This document shows, one piece after another, positions 19,641 to 28,610 of a stretch of 64,000 nt of DNA. Source of the DNA: Chelatococcus sp. YT9 (GTDB lineage: Bacteria; Pseudomonadota; Alphaproteobacteria; Rhizobiales; Beijerinckiaceae); contig NZ_JAHBRW010000001.1 in assembly GCF_018398315.1 (NCBI RefSeq), forward strand, positions 3,852,501 to 3,916,500. Reading direction: 5' to 3'. Position numbers and translations under genes: made by a program. Within the stretch, counting starts at the first letter, position 1; each line of letters opens with the position of its first letter. The notes under the pieces are model-generated. The model did no database searches. It saw nothing but the letters and a program-made list of their open reading frames with translations, and was not told the origin of the DNA.

Positions 19641-20756
19641 CTAGGAGCGAGGAATTATCTTTTTAAAAAGCCACTTTTGGGCAGCATCCCGCGCGGTATT
19701 CAAGGGATGCTTGATAAATTCTGCAGCGTGTTCAGCGCGCTCACTCGTCCTGCCTATGATCGTTTGAGACCGTACATCGTCAGTGTTGCTGTAATATACA
19801 AAACTCTTCTGGCTAGGCTTGAAATAGTCCGGCTCTGGGGTTGGTCGGGGATTCTCGAAGTATATCTTTGTATACCGGTGATTCCGCATAACGTCATCAT
19901 CGGCCATTGCGAGCACCCCAAAATATCCTCGAATTTCAAGATGCTTGTATCCAAGCTTATTCATCGCTGCAGCGAATTGCTTGGCAAAAGCGCAACCCGG
20001 ATGACTGCCGTAAGGCGCGCCTCCGTGCTTTGATTTCACATATTGTGAGAATCCGATGTACAGGCGGAGGAACCGAAAGTCGGTTGGCAGGCCGGAGGCC
20101 TTCATATGCTTGGCGAATGTATCTGGAGACCATGTCCTTTCCCTGGAGAGGAAAGCATTGTTGACAAGCTTTTGCGGAGCGGACAGAAGTGGATTTGGGC
20201 GGGGCTCGGGGGTTCCCATCGCCTTGGCCCCCGAATAGGTGACCGGGTCTTCTACGCCGCCGATGACGTTTTCGTCGGAATGGCCTGGGATATCGGCATC
20301 AAGCAGGACATATAATTTAGCCTCGCAATCGAGATCGCGCAGGGGACGTGTCGCCAGCCAGGTGCTCTCGAGCATGTCATCCGGCTTTTGCAGGATGCCA
20401 TAGAGACCCTTCTTACCGATAAACCTCTGCTCGTTCCAAATTTGAGCGAGCTCTCTCAATTTCTGTGCACGGATAGGAATATAGATCAGTCCTTGCCGGC
20501 GCTCTTCTGGAATCTGCAACTCGCCGGTGGTGAGGCCCCCCGCATCGATCGCCTTTTGCAATTGGCGCTTAGGCCGAGGCGGTGCGATAGGCTCGGATGA
20601 GGTTGGGAGCGTTGTGGAAGGGCCTTGAATGGAAAGCGGTTCTCGACCGCTGGCATGTTTGGGCGGTAGAACGCCTGTAGCACGGGCAATTCTCTTGCCG
20701 ACCCCCCTTGCGCCGGGAATCCTGCCGATAATTTCAGGCATTGTAAGGAGTTTCAT
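19641..20756 (-). CDS. Hypothetical protein, no recognised family
   Basis: I do not recognise this 371-residue protein. It begins with a basic, Pro/Ser-rich region (about residues 1-70, including PPRPKRQLQKAID) that looks disordered, followed by a globular region with many aromatic and charged residues. There is no signal peptide and no membrane segment. The sequence is visibly less GC-rich than its neighbours, especially around 19700-20050, which suggests horizontal acquisition. I chose the ATG at 20756 over a TTG two codons upstream. It lies between a peptidase and an ABC-F gene with no evident functional link. A secreted effector or phage-derived protein is possible but unsupported. Confidence 0.6.
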   Translation of the reverse strand: MKLLTMPEIIGRIPGARGVGKRIARATGVLPPKHASGREPLSIQGPSTTLPTSSEPIAPPRPKRQLQKAIDAGGLTTGELQIPEERRQGLIYIPIRAQKLRELAQIWNEQRFIGKKGLYGILQKPDDMLESTWLATRPLRDLDCEAKLYVLLDADIPGHSDENVIGGVEDPVTYSGAKAMGTPEPRPNPLLSAPQKLVNNAFLSRERTWSPDTFAKHMKASGLPTDFRFLRLYIGFSQYVKSKHGGAPYGSHPGCAFAKQFAAAMNKLGYKHLEIRGYFGVLAMADDDVMRNHRYTKIYFENPRPTPEPDYFKPSQKSFVYYSNTDDVRSQTIIGRTSERAEHAAEFIKHPLNTARDAAQKWLFKKIIPRS

Positions 20757-20947
20757 GGACAAATCACCATCGGATTCTTGCGTCGAGATGCGAGCATTAT
20801 TCGCGCCATGAAGATGTCTGGCGACGCATACGGCGCTTGAGATGTGATACTTGCCGATGAAAAAGGATTTATATTGTAGGGTATGCTCTTATACGTGTAG
20901 TATTCACATGTAGAGTGATTTCAGGTCGAGATGCGCCTGACGCCGCT

Positions 20948-22822
20948 TCAACCTTGTGCGCCCTCCAGCGTAGCTGTCGCGTCGAGCCATTCGTCTTCCG
21001 TTCGAGCCAGAGCCTCTGCGGCCTCGTTGCGCATGCGCGCAAGCTCCGCCGCCTTCGTCGGATTATCGCGGAAGGCCGCCGGATCGGCGAGGGCTGTGTC
21101 GACCTTCTCAATGGCGGCCGTCAGCTTCGCGATGCGCGCGTCGAGCTCGGTGACGCGCTTGCGCATGGCGTTGAGGGACGGGCGCGCCGCGCCTGCCGGC
21201 CGGGACGGCGCGGCGGCGGGCGTCTTTGCCTCCTCGCGGTTGCCGCCGCTGCCGGATTTGTCGAGGCCGAGGACAAGACGGCGATAGTCGTCCATGTCGC
21301 CATCATAAGATTTGACGGTGCCATTCGAAACGAGCCAGAGGCGTTCGGCGCAGGCCTCGATGAGAAATCGATCGTGGCTGATGAGCACGACGGCGCCCGT
21401 ATAATCGTTGATCGCCTCGACGAGGGCCTGGCGGCTGTCGATGTCGAGGTGGTTGGTCGGCTCGTCGAGGATCAGGAGATGGGCGCCGCCAAAAGCTGCA
21501 AGCCCCATGAGAAGCCGGGCCTTTTCGCCGCCGGAAAGCTTATCTACCGGCGTTTCGGCCCGCGCGCCGGAAAAACCGAACTGGGCGGCGCGCGCCCGCT
21601 GCTTCGCCTGCGGCGCGTCCGGCATGAGCGCTGCGACGTGCTGCAAAGGTGTCTCGGCCAGGCTCAACTCATCCAGCTGGTGCTGGGCGAAATACGCGGT
21701 CTTCAGCTTCGGCGAATGGGTCACCTGGCCCTTCATCGGCGCTAGCCGTCCGGAGAGGAGCTTGGCGAAAGTCGACTTACCGTTGCCATTCGAGCCGAGC
21801 AGCGCGATGCGGTCGTCCGGTAAAAGGGTCAGGTTCAGGCGATCGAGCACCGTGCGGTCGCCATAGCCGACACCGACGCCTTCGATCGCGATGAGGGGTG
21901 GGGAGAGCGGGCGGTCCGGGCCCTGCAGATGGAAGGGCAGCACCTCTTCACCGGCCACGGCGGCGATTGGCTCCATCTTCTCCAGCCGCTTGAGCCGCGA
22001 CTGCGCTTGGCGCGCTTTCGACGCCTTGGCGCGGAAACGCTCGACGAAGGCGCTGAGGTGTTTGCGTTCGGCTTCCTGCTTCATCCGCGCTTTGGATTGA
22101 AGGGCCTGCTTCTCCCGTCGCTGGCGATCGAAGGAGGTGTACCCGCCGCGGTAGACCGTGAGCTTGCCCTGGTCGAGATGCAGGATGTGGTCGACCGCTG
22201 TGTCCAGGAGATCGCGGTCGTGGCTGATGACGAGCACCGTATGGGGATAGCGCCCGAGATAGTCGTAAAGCCAGAGCGTGCCTTCGAGGTCGAGATAGTT
22301 TGTGGGCTCGTCGAGCAGCAGCAGATCTGGTTCGGTGAAGAGCACGGCGGCAAGAGCGACGCGCATGCGCCAGCCGCCGGAGAAGGATGAGCAAGGACGC
22401 GCCTGTGCTTCCGCATCGAACCCAAGGCCGTGGAGAATAGCGGCCGCCCGTGCCGGCGCCGAATGGGCATCGATATCGACGAGCCTGATCTCGATATCGG
22501 CACGTCGCATGGGATCAGTCGTTGTCTCGGCCTCAGCCAGCAGCGCGGCGCGTTCGGTATCGGCCGCTAGGACCACCTCGATCAGCGTCTCCGGCCCACT
22601 CGGGGCTTCCTGCGCCACCGCGCCGATCCGCCAGTTCTTCGGACGGGTAATGCTGCCGGACTCGCCCGCGATCTCATCCTGTATCAACCGGAACAGTGTT
22701 GTCTTGCCTGCGCCATTGCGACCGACCAGGCCGACACGCGCTCCACTCGGGACCGCGACGGTCGCTTGGTCGATCAGGAGGCGTGCTCCGAGCCGATAGG
22801 TCAGTTCATTGATCTGCAGCAT
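20948..22822 (-). CDS. ABC-F family ATPase (Uup/EttA-like)
   Basis: Soluble protein of 624 residues with two ABC domains and no membrane part, the ABC-F layout. Such proteins act on the ribosome. The first domain has Walker A GRNGAGKTT, signature FSGGWRMR and Walker B LLLLDEPTNYLD. A charged inter-domain linker follows (RREKQALQSKARMKQEAERK). The second domain has GSNGNGKST, LSGGEKARL and LILDEPTNHLD. A C-terminal coiled-coil (ARPSLNAMRKRVTELDARIA onward) resembles the DNA-binding tail of Uup. I use the ATG at 22822; the frame is open further upstream without support. Which ABC-F subgroup it belongs to cannot be settled by eye. Confidence 0.92.
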   Translation of the reverse strand: MLQINELTYRLGARLLIDQATVAVPSGARVGLVGRNGAGKTTLFRLIQDEIAGESGSITRPKNWRIGAVAQEAPSGPETLIEVVLAADTERAALLAEAETTTDPMRRADIEIRLVDIDAHSAPARAAAILHGLGFDAEAQARPCSSFSGGWRMRVALAAVLFTEPDLLLLDEPTNYLDLEGTLWLYDYLGRYPHTVLVISHDRDLLDTAVDHILHLDQGKLTVYRGGYTSFDRQRREKQALQSKARMKQEAERKHLSAFVERFRAKASKARQAQSRLKRLEKMEPIAAVAGEEVLPFHLQGPDRPLSPPLIAIEGVGVGYGDRTVLDRLNLTLLPDDRIALLGSNGNGKSTFAKLLSGRLAPMKGQVTHSPKLKTAYFAQHQLDELSLAETPLQHVAALMPDAPQAKQRARAAQFGFSGARAETPVDKLSGGEKARLLMGLAAFGGAHLLILDEPTNHLDIDSRQALVEAINDYTGAVVLISHDRFLIEACAERLWLVSNGTVKSYDGDMDDYRRLVLGLDKSGSGGNREEAKTPAAAPSRPAGAARPSLNAMRKRVTELDARIAKLTAAIEKVDTALADPAAFRDNPTKAAELARMRNEAAEALARTEDEWLDATATLEGAQG

Positions 22823-23409
22823 CGCAGTCTTGTGCCGTTTGCCGGCCTCGCCCGCAAGTCCTGCGTGTCGATGCGAGCCGTTAGCAGGCGTTACCCGCGC
22901 GGTTTGCCATGTCTTCGACATAGTCCGGTCGCGATGCTGCCTTGGACAAGCGTGAGGACATGGTGTTGAAAAGCTGTGGACAACATGTGATTCGGCCAAG
23001 TCATGCGTCTTGATGTCAGTTTGTTCTCCATTCCCGCTCTGGCGGTCGCCGTTGGCGGCCTTGTGATGGGCATTGCGCTGGTCCTGGGTGGAGCGGGAAA
23101 TGTTTCGCGCCTTGAACTTCTGCGCACCGATCCATACGCTTGGCCCGGGGTTCATGCGCCAGCACAGGCTCCCCAAAGCATTCCTGCGACGCTTCCGCCC
23201 CCGGCCGCCTGAGGCTCCGGAAGGCATCCTCTGCGCGATCGGCTTGAAAGTTTGAACAGAATGGGTGCATTTCCGGCAAAAGTCGGCCGTAACTGCTAAG
23301 ATCTGTTGCTTTCAAAGCGCAACCGATGGCACTTCCCATGGTGGCTCCGCTGACGGGAGCTAAAGCCGCTTGACCCCGTTCCCTCAGGTCCGGACGATGC
23401 GGACGGAAG
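22823..23409. other. 587-base intergenic region, ABC-F / Crp divergence
   Basis: This stretch separates the minus-strand ABC-F gene from the plus-strand Crp-family gene. The only reading frame that looks at all protein-like is plus-strand 23003-23212 (69 codons), with one hydrophobic segment (SIPALAVAVGGLVMGIALVL) and a Pro/Ala tail; it has no good ribosome binding site, so I do not annotate it as a gene. Both flanking genes must be promoted from here, but I found no clear -35/-10 pair or RNA gene. Confidence 0.4.
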
Positions 23410-24111
23410 GTGAGAATCGGGGCGATGTTGCAGCTGACGCGTGTTCCGTTCTTCAAGGACGCGGATTTGGATTTTGACGCCTACGAGCAGCGCTGCAACT
23501 GGCGCCGGTTCGAGGCCGACGAGATCCTGGTGGATTTCGAGGATGTCTCCACCGACGTCTATTTCATCGTTGCTGGCGAAGTGCGGGTCCTTGTGCGCAG
23601 CCAGTCGGGGAAAGAGGTCATTCTCGGCGAGATGCGCACGGGCGAGTTGTTCGGCGAGCTTGCCGCCATTGATGGCGTGAAGCGCTCGGCGAATGTAACG
23701 GCTCTGACGCGCGGTGAAGTGTGCATCATGCCGGCTTCCGTTTTCCGCGAGATCGTCTTTGCCTCGCCAACGGTTGCCGAGCGGTTGCTGAAGCTCCTTG
23801 CGGGGCGCGTGCGGGAACTCAATGCCCGCATCATGGAACATACGGTGCTTGATCTCCGGCACCGCCTCTACGCGGAGCTGCTACGTCTGTCGGTGCCGCG
23901 GGCCGGGCATCCCGGCGAGCGGGTCGTCACACCGCCACCTTTTCACCACGTCATCGCCGCCCGCATCGGTTGCCGCCGTGAGCAGGTCACGCGTGAATTC
24001 AGCGCCTTGTCGGCGGAAGGACTGGTTGAGCGTACCCGCGGCGCGCTCGTTATCAAGCAGCCTGAGGTCCTGGACGCCCGCGTCAAGGAAGCCTTGCGGG
24101 ATGATAAATAG
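23410..24111 (+). CDS. Crp/Fnr-family transcriptional regulator
   Basis: 233-residue regulator with an N-terminal cyclic-nucleotide-binding-type beta-roll (about residues 15-130, with YFIVAGEVRVLVRS and GELFGELAAIDG) and a C-terminal winged helix (HVIAARIGCRREQVTREFSALSAEGLVER). It lacks the N-terminal cysteine cluster of Fnr, so oxygen sensing by an iron-sulfur cluster is unlikely. The effector is unknown. Start GTG at 23410 is preceded by GGAAG; an ATG five codons later is possible. It converges on the TetR gene and has no obvious dedicated target next to it. Confidence 0.9.
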   Translation: MRIGAMLQLTRVPFFKDADLDFDAYEQRCNWRRFEADEILVDFEDVSTDVYFIVAGEVRVLVRSQSGKEVILGEMRTGELFGELAAIDGVKRSANVTALTRGEVCIMPASVFREIVFASPTVAERLLKLLAGRVRELNARIMEHTVLDLRHRLYAELLRLSVPRAGHPGERVVTPPPFHHVIAARIGCRREQVTREFSALSAEGLVERTRGALVIKQPEVLDARVKEALRDDK

Positions 24112-24127
24112 GGAAGGCCTCCCGCCG

Positions 24128-24772
24128 TCAGGACCGTTCCGGTCCATAGGCAGCGAAGAAGACGCGTAGCGCGCTCGCGACGGTTCGTTCGATCGCCTCC
24201 TCTGACGGCTGTTCGTTTACGCCGAAAAGCGGAGCTTTCGTAAGGCCGCCTTGAACAAGACCAATGAACTGCGCGGCGGCGATATCGGTATCATCCATGG
24301 CGAGACGCCCCGCCGCCTGCTGCGCGGCGAGATAGACGGAAAGCCGTGTCACGCCGTAACAAGGCCCGGCTTCGAAGAAGGCTCGTCCGAGCGCTGGGAA
24401 TTTCTCCGACGCGCCGATGACCATACGCAGAAGCGATACATGCTCTGGTTGAATCATCATACCGATGAAACGGATGCCGAGCCGGCTGAGAACACCGCGC
24501 ACATCCGGATCGGCCTCGTCGAGATCGAACAGACGCTCCGCTGCATCGCGGCGATCGATATCGATCAAGGCGCGGAAAAGCGCCTCCTTGCTGTCGAAAT
24601 AGACGTACAGGGTGCCTTTGGAGACGCCAGCCGCCTTCGCGATGTCGCCCATGCTCGCCCCATCAAAGCCATTGGCGCGGAAAACCTGCCGAGCGCCATT
24701 CAGGATGTCGCGTCTTTTGGAGGCTTCTTGCGCGGTGTCCTCGCGTTCATGGGCGAGGGTGAGGGGGTCCAT
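24128..24772 (-). CDS. TetR-family repressor of the adjacent efflux genes
   Basis: 214-residue regulator with an N-terminal TetR helix-turn-helix (ILNGARQVFRANGFDGASMG followed by DIAKAAGVSKGTLYVYF) and a C-terminal ligand-binding helical domain ending in a TetR_C-like segment. I chose the ATG at 24772 because AGGACGGAG lies just before it; ATG 24808 also occurs in frame. The gene is divergent from an EmrA/EmrB-type pump, and two perfect palindromes lie between them. The simple reading is a drug- or metabolite-responsive repressor of the pump and of itself. Confidence 0.88.
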   Translation of the reverse strand: MDPLTLAHEREDTAQEASKRRDILNGARQVFRANGFDGASMGDIAKAAGVSKGTLYVYFDSKEALFRALIDIDRRDAAERLFDLDEADPDVRGVLSRLGIRFIGMMIQPEHVSLLRMVIGASEKFPALGRAFFEAGPCYGVTRLSVYLAAQQAAGRLAMDDTDIAAAQFIGLVQGGLTKAPLFGVNEQPSEEAIERTVASALRVFFAAYGPERS

Positions 24773-24900
24773 TGGCTCCGTCCTTGATGGCTCATCAGGT
24801 GTCAACATATGCGCTACACCATCTTTGTCCCGGGCGACAGATAGGGGCGAGGCCGCCGAAAAGCCTGCGCTGGGGCGTGCGGTGGCGCACACGCGTGTCG

Positions 24901-24921
24901 TTGACCGAACGGTTCGGTCAA
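24901..24921. promoter_or_regulatory. TetR-type operator, copy 1
   Basis: Perfect inverted repeat TTGACCGAAC-G-GTTCGGTCAA, ten-base arms around one central base. It lies in the divergent region between the TetR gene and the HlyD-like gene, where a TetR repressor would act. An almost identical copy lies 38 bases away centre to centre. Confidence 0.8.
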
Positions 24922-24940
24922 TCTATCTGGTTGTAGTGCC

Positions 24941-24957
24941 GACCGAACGGTTCGGTC
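24941..24957. promoter_or_regulatory. TetR-type operator, copy 2
   Basis: Perfect inverted repeat GACCGAAC-G-GTTCGGTC, identical to the core of copy 1; on the right it keeps the flanking AA but the left flank differs. It ends 28 bases before the start of the HlyD-like gene, a position suited to blocking its transcription. Confidence 0.8.
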
Positions 24958-24985
24958 AATCCTTTCTCACAGATGGACGAGTACC

Positions 24986-26344
24986 GTGGATAGACGCCAG
25001 GATATGGCCGATGGGTTCGACCTGATGGTCCGCGACGCACCGTCATCAGCCGGCCGTGCGACGGGGGAGCCGGCTACGCCTGCCCGCGAAGCGACATCAG
25101 CCCACAAGCTCGACGAAGCGAGTGCTCTCCAAGGGTCGGCTCCTATGGAGCCGGCCCATCTGGAGCAGGCTCGGGAAGCGCCGGCTGCGCCGGGTGATGC
25201 CGCAAAAGCAGGGCACAAGCATCATGGCCGCAAGCATCGCGACAAGAACGCGCAGAAGAAGACGAGCCGTATTCGCAAGCCTCTACTGGCGGTGGTCGCG
25301 CTAGTCGCGCTGGCTGCGGGTGGCTATGAGGGATATCACTGGTGGACGGCCGGCCGCTTCGAGATCGAGACCGATGATGCTTATGTGCATGTCGATATGA
25401 CGATCCTGGCGGCCAAGGTCTCCGGCTATATCACCAGCGTCGACGTCACGGACAATCAGTTCGTACGCGAGGGTGACATCATCGCGCATATCGACGACGG
25501 CGATTATCGTCTCGCGGTCGATGCGGCGAAAGGCAAGGTCGCGACCCAGCAGGCAGCGATCGCCCGGATTGCCGAGCAAATCAGGGCTGGGCAGGCCTCC
25601 GTGGAACAGGCTGAGGCGCAGATCGCCGCGGCGCAGGCGGATGTGGACCGCACCGAACTGGAATTCAACCGCCAGCAACAGCTCGCCAAGAGCAATTTCG
25701 CGAGCAAACAGGCTCTCGATAATGCTCGTGCGGATCGCGACCGCACCCGCGCCAATCTCGCCAGCGCCAAGGCGGGCCTCGATTCCGCGCAGGCCAATGT
25801 AGGGGTCCTGAACGCACAGCGCGTCGAGGCTGAGCGCAGTCTGGACGAGGATAGGACAAGCCTCGCCAAGGCGGAGCGAGATCTCTCCTTCACCCAGATC
25901 AAGGCGCCTGTGTCCGGCGTTATCGGTAACCGCGCCGTGCAGGTCGGCAAGCTCGTTTCCGTCGGAGAACGTCTCGCTGCGATCGTTCCGCTGGACGCGG
26001 TGTATGTTGACGCGAATTACAAGGAAACCCAGCTCGATCGGCTAAAACCCGGCCAGCAAGTGGCCATCACGGTCGATGCCTATCCCGGCCGCGTCTTCAC
26101 TGGGGAAGTCGCGAGCATCTCGCCTGCATCCGGCGCGTTGTTCAGCCTGCTTCCCCCGGAGAATGCGACGGGCAATTTCACCAAGATCGTGCAGCGGGTA
26201 CCGGTGCGCATCCGGTTTTCGCCGGATGCCCTCAGCGATCACGTGTTGCGGCCGGGTATGTCGGTGGTCGCAACGGTGGATACACGTCACGAGGACGGCG
26301 CCCAGCAGACGGCGGCGCTCAAGGCGCCCGCCGAGCGCCGGTAA
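24986..26344 (+). CDS. HlyD-family membrane fusion protein, EmrA-like
   Basis: Periplasmic adaptor of a tripartite efflux pump, 452 residues. It has a long cytoplasmic N-terminus (about 95 residues, ending in a His/Lys-rich stretch), one membrane segment (LLAVVALVALAAGGYEGYHW), the EmrA signature FEIETDDAYVHVDMT, a biotinyl-lipoyl half, a long alpha-helical hairpin rich in Ala/Gln/Arg, and the second half FTQIKAPVSGVIGNRAVQVG. The start is a GTG at 24986 with an ATG six codons later as an alternative. The 95-residue N-terminus is longer than usual for EmrA. The EmrB-like transporter follows after 120 bases. Confidence 0.93.
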   Translation: MDRRQDMADGFDLMVRDAPSSAGRATGEPATPAREATSAHKLDEASALQGSAPMEPAHLEQAREAPAAPGDAAKAGHKHHGRKHRDKNAQKKTSRIRKPLLAVVALVALAAGGYEGYHWWTAGRFEIETDDAYVHVDMTILAAKVSGYITSVDVTDNQFVREGDIIAHIDDGDYRLAVDAAKGKVATQQAAIARIAEQIRAGQASVEQAEAQIAAAQADVDRTELEFNRQQQLAKSNFASKQALDNARADRDRTRANLASAKAGLDSAQANVGVLNAQRVEAERSLDEDRTSLAKAERDLSFTQIKAPVSGVIGNRAVQVGKLVSVGERLAAIVPLDAVYVDANYKETQLDRLKPGQQVAITVDAYPGRVFTGEVASISPASGALFSLLPPENATGNFTKIVQRVPVRIRFSPDALSDHVLRPGMSVVATVDTRHEDGAQQTAALKAPAERR

Positions 26345-26464
26345 ATCAGGTCCAGCTTGGATGGTATCGCTGAATGCCGTCCACGCTGTTGAGTTGTCTT
26401 TTCTATTCGCGGTTGGAGCAGTCTGCCCCCAGGCGAGACTGCTCTCCATTAAAGGCAGACGCCA

Positions 26465-28051
26465 ATGAGCGCGACTGTTGCGGCGGGCGACGAGCGGCCG
26501 CCTGTTCTCGTGCTGGGCATTCCGGCACGCAAGTTCATTGCCTTCATTTTCATGGTGTTCGGGATGTTCATGGCCATCCTGGACATTCAGATCGTGTCTG
26601 CCTCGCTCGCGGAGATCCAAGCTGGCCTTGCGGCGAGCTCGGACGAAATTTCATGGGTGCAGACGAGCTATCTGATTGCGGAAGTGATCATGATTCCGCT
26701 CTCGGGCTTCTTGTCCCGAGCGCTATCCACACGCTGGCTCTTTGCCTTCTCGGCCGCCGGCTTCACGCTGATGAGCTTCCTCTGCGCCACCGCGTCGTCG
26801 ATCAATGAGATGATCGTCTATCGTGCGCTGCAGGGCTTCATTGGCGGCGGCATGATCCCGACAGTTTTTGCGACCGCCTTCAGCGCTTTTCCTCGGAACA
26901 AGCAGGCCGTCGTCTCTCCCATTATCGGACTTGTCGCAACGCTTGCGCCGACGATCGGCCCGACCATTGGCGGCTATCTCACCGATCTGTTCTCCTGGCA
27001 CTGGCTGTTCCTCGTCAATATCGTGCCGGGCGTGATCGTGGCGATTGCGACCTTCCTCCTCGTCGATTTCGACGAGCTCGATCTCAGCCTGCTCGACCGC
27101 TTCGATTGGTGGGGCCTCCTGTTCATGGCTGGCTTTCTCGGTAGCCTCGAGTATGTGCTGGAGGAAGGCCCGACCAACGACTGGTTCGACGACGAGGCCA
27201 TCGTGGTGTTCACGGTTGTCGGGGTTGTCTCCTGTGTCGCATTTTTTGCGCGCGTATTGATGGCCAAGTCGCCTGTGGTCGACATCTATGCGTTCAAGGA
27301 CCGGAATTTCGCGACGGGTTCGGCCTTCAGCTTCGTGATGGGCATCGGCCTTTATGGGCTTACCTATCTTTATCCGGTCTACCTCGCTCGAATTCGCGGC
27401 TATTCCGCTTTGATGATAGGCGAGACCATGTTCGTCTCAGGTCTCGCCATGTTTTTCGCGGCGCCCCTTGCCGGTCGCTTGATGACCAAGCTCGACCCGC
27501 GGGTGATGATGGGCCTCGGCTTCGCAGGTTTTGCGCTTGGCACCTGGCAAGTAACGAGCATCACATCCGACTGGGACTTCTGGGAGCTTTTCGTACCGCA
27601 GGTGCTGCGTGGCGTGTCGATGATGATCTGCATGGTGCCGATCAGCAACGTCGCGCTTGGCACCTTGCCGCCCCACGAGATCAAGAACGCATCTGGGCTG
27701 TTCAATCTCACCCGCAACCTTGGTGGCGCGGTCGGGCTCGCATTGATCAACACGCTCCTGAACAACCGGCTTGATCTGCATCTCGCGCGGCTGCACGAGC
27801 AGGTGGCGTGGGGCCGCACGGCGGCGGAGGAGACGCTGGCGAAGATGAGCCAGGGCCTCTCAGCGCTAGGATCAAACGCGGATCTCGCCGCCATCAAGCA
27901 GCTCGCCGGGATTGTCCGCCAGCAAGCGACAGTCATGGCCTTCGCCGACGTGTTCTATGCGCTGACTTTTCTGTTTCTCGCACTCGTCGTCGTGCTGCCC
28001 ATGGTCAAAAAGCCCCGTGCTGCGGCAGGCGGTGATAGCGGCGCGCATTGA
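26465..28051 (+). CDS. DHA2-family MFS efflux transporter, EmrB-like
   Basis: Proton-driven 14-helix major facilitator of 528 residues. Landmarks are the first helix FIAFIFMVFGMFMAILDIQI with the acidic residue typical of DHA2 members, the following SSDEISWVQTSYLIAEVIMI, and motif C-like GLVATLAPTIGPTIGGYLTD. With the preceding adaptor and an outer-membrane TolC it would export hydrophobic compounds. Expression should be controlled by the divergent TetR protein. The substrate is not visible. Confidence 0.94.
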   Translation: MSATVAAGDERPPVLVLGIPARKFIAFIFMVFGMFMAILDIQIVSASLAEIQAGLAASSDEISWVQTSYLIAEVIMIPLSGFLSRALSTRWLFAFSAAGFTLMSFLCATASSINEMIVYRALQGFIGGGMIPTVFATAFSAFPRNKQAVVSPIIGLVATLAPTIGPTIGGYLTDLFSWHWLFLVNIVPGVIVAIATFLLVDFDELDLSLLDRFDWWGLLFMAGFLGSLEYVLEEGPTNDWFDDEAIVVFTVVGVVSCVAFFARVLMAKSPVVDIYAFKDRNFATGSAFSFVMGIGLYGLTYLYPVYLARIRGYSALMIGETMFVSGLAMFFAAPLAGRLMTKLDPRVMMGLGFAGFALGTWQVTSITSDWDFWELFVPQVLRGVSMMICMVPISNVALGTLPPHEIKNASGLFNLTRNLGGAVGLALINTLLNNRLDLHLARLHEQVAWGRTAAEETLAKMSQGLSALGSNADLAAIKQLAGIVRQQATVMAFADVFYALTFLFLALVVVLPMVKKPRAAAGGDSGAH

Positions 28052-28087
28052 GCACGATCTCCGGTGATCGCTCGCGGAGCGGTTACC

Positions 28088-28513
28088 TCAGTCCCCGATC
28101 GCAAGATCGGCGACGATGAGGCCATCCGTGCCTCCGTCCACAAGCGAGAGGAGCTGCCGTGAGACGGCCGCGTGCTTGGGATCTTTGAGATAGGCATCCC
28201 GTGCCGCGTCGTTCACGAAATCGACGATGAACATGTGCTTATAACCACGATCCAGTTCCTCCGGGCTGCTGTTCGAGCCCGCCCGGATCCGGATGATGCC
28301 GGGGATAGTGTGGCGAAGCTGCCCCAAGGCGGCGAAAACGCCGTCGATTTCCGGTTTAGCAACATCCGCGCGAAAGCGAACCAGAACCACATGTTCGACC
28401 CGCGCAGCCGAGAATGATGATCGTGGGATGACATCCATAAAGAAAAGGAAGAAGGTGGCGATTGGAATAAAAACGATAAGGAGTGCGGCAATTATATACT
28501 TAAAATATACCAT
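28088..28513 (-). CDS. Membrane-anchored Dabb (stress-responsive A/B barrel) domain protein
   Basis: 141 residues. The N-terminus is a hydrophobic segment (YIIAALLIVFIPIATFFLFF) that acts as a membrane anchor or signal. The rest is a Dabb domain: EHVVLVRFRADVAKPEIDGV, then IRAGSNSSPEELDRGYKHMFIVDF and a C-terminal DPKHAAVSRQL. Dabb proteins are small dimeric alpha/beta barrels of varied function, often stress-linked or catalytic. The membrane segment is unusual for the family. It is convergent with the efflux transporter and not clearly in an operon with it. Confidence 0.82.
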   Translation of the reverse strand: MVYFKYIIAALLIVFIPIATFFLFFMDVIPRSSFSAARVEHVVLVRFRADVAKPEIDGVFAALGQLRHTIPGIIRIRAGSNSSPEELDRGYKHMFIVDFVNDAARDAYLKDPKHAAVSRQLLSLVDGGTDGLIVADLAIGD

Positions 28514-28610
28514 TATCAGGTCGTTTCATAACAAATTACATAGTTATCCTTCTGACAATAGCGCCTGATGAGTTGTCGCTGCGCTGCCCTCTCGGCATTG
28601 TTTCTCTTGT

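Noticed and set aside
23003-23212. Possible 69-residue membrane protein in the ABC-F/Crp gap
   Set aside because: It has one hydrophobic stretch but no ribosome binding site, and the Pro/Ala tail looks non-coding; kept only as a remark in the gap description.
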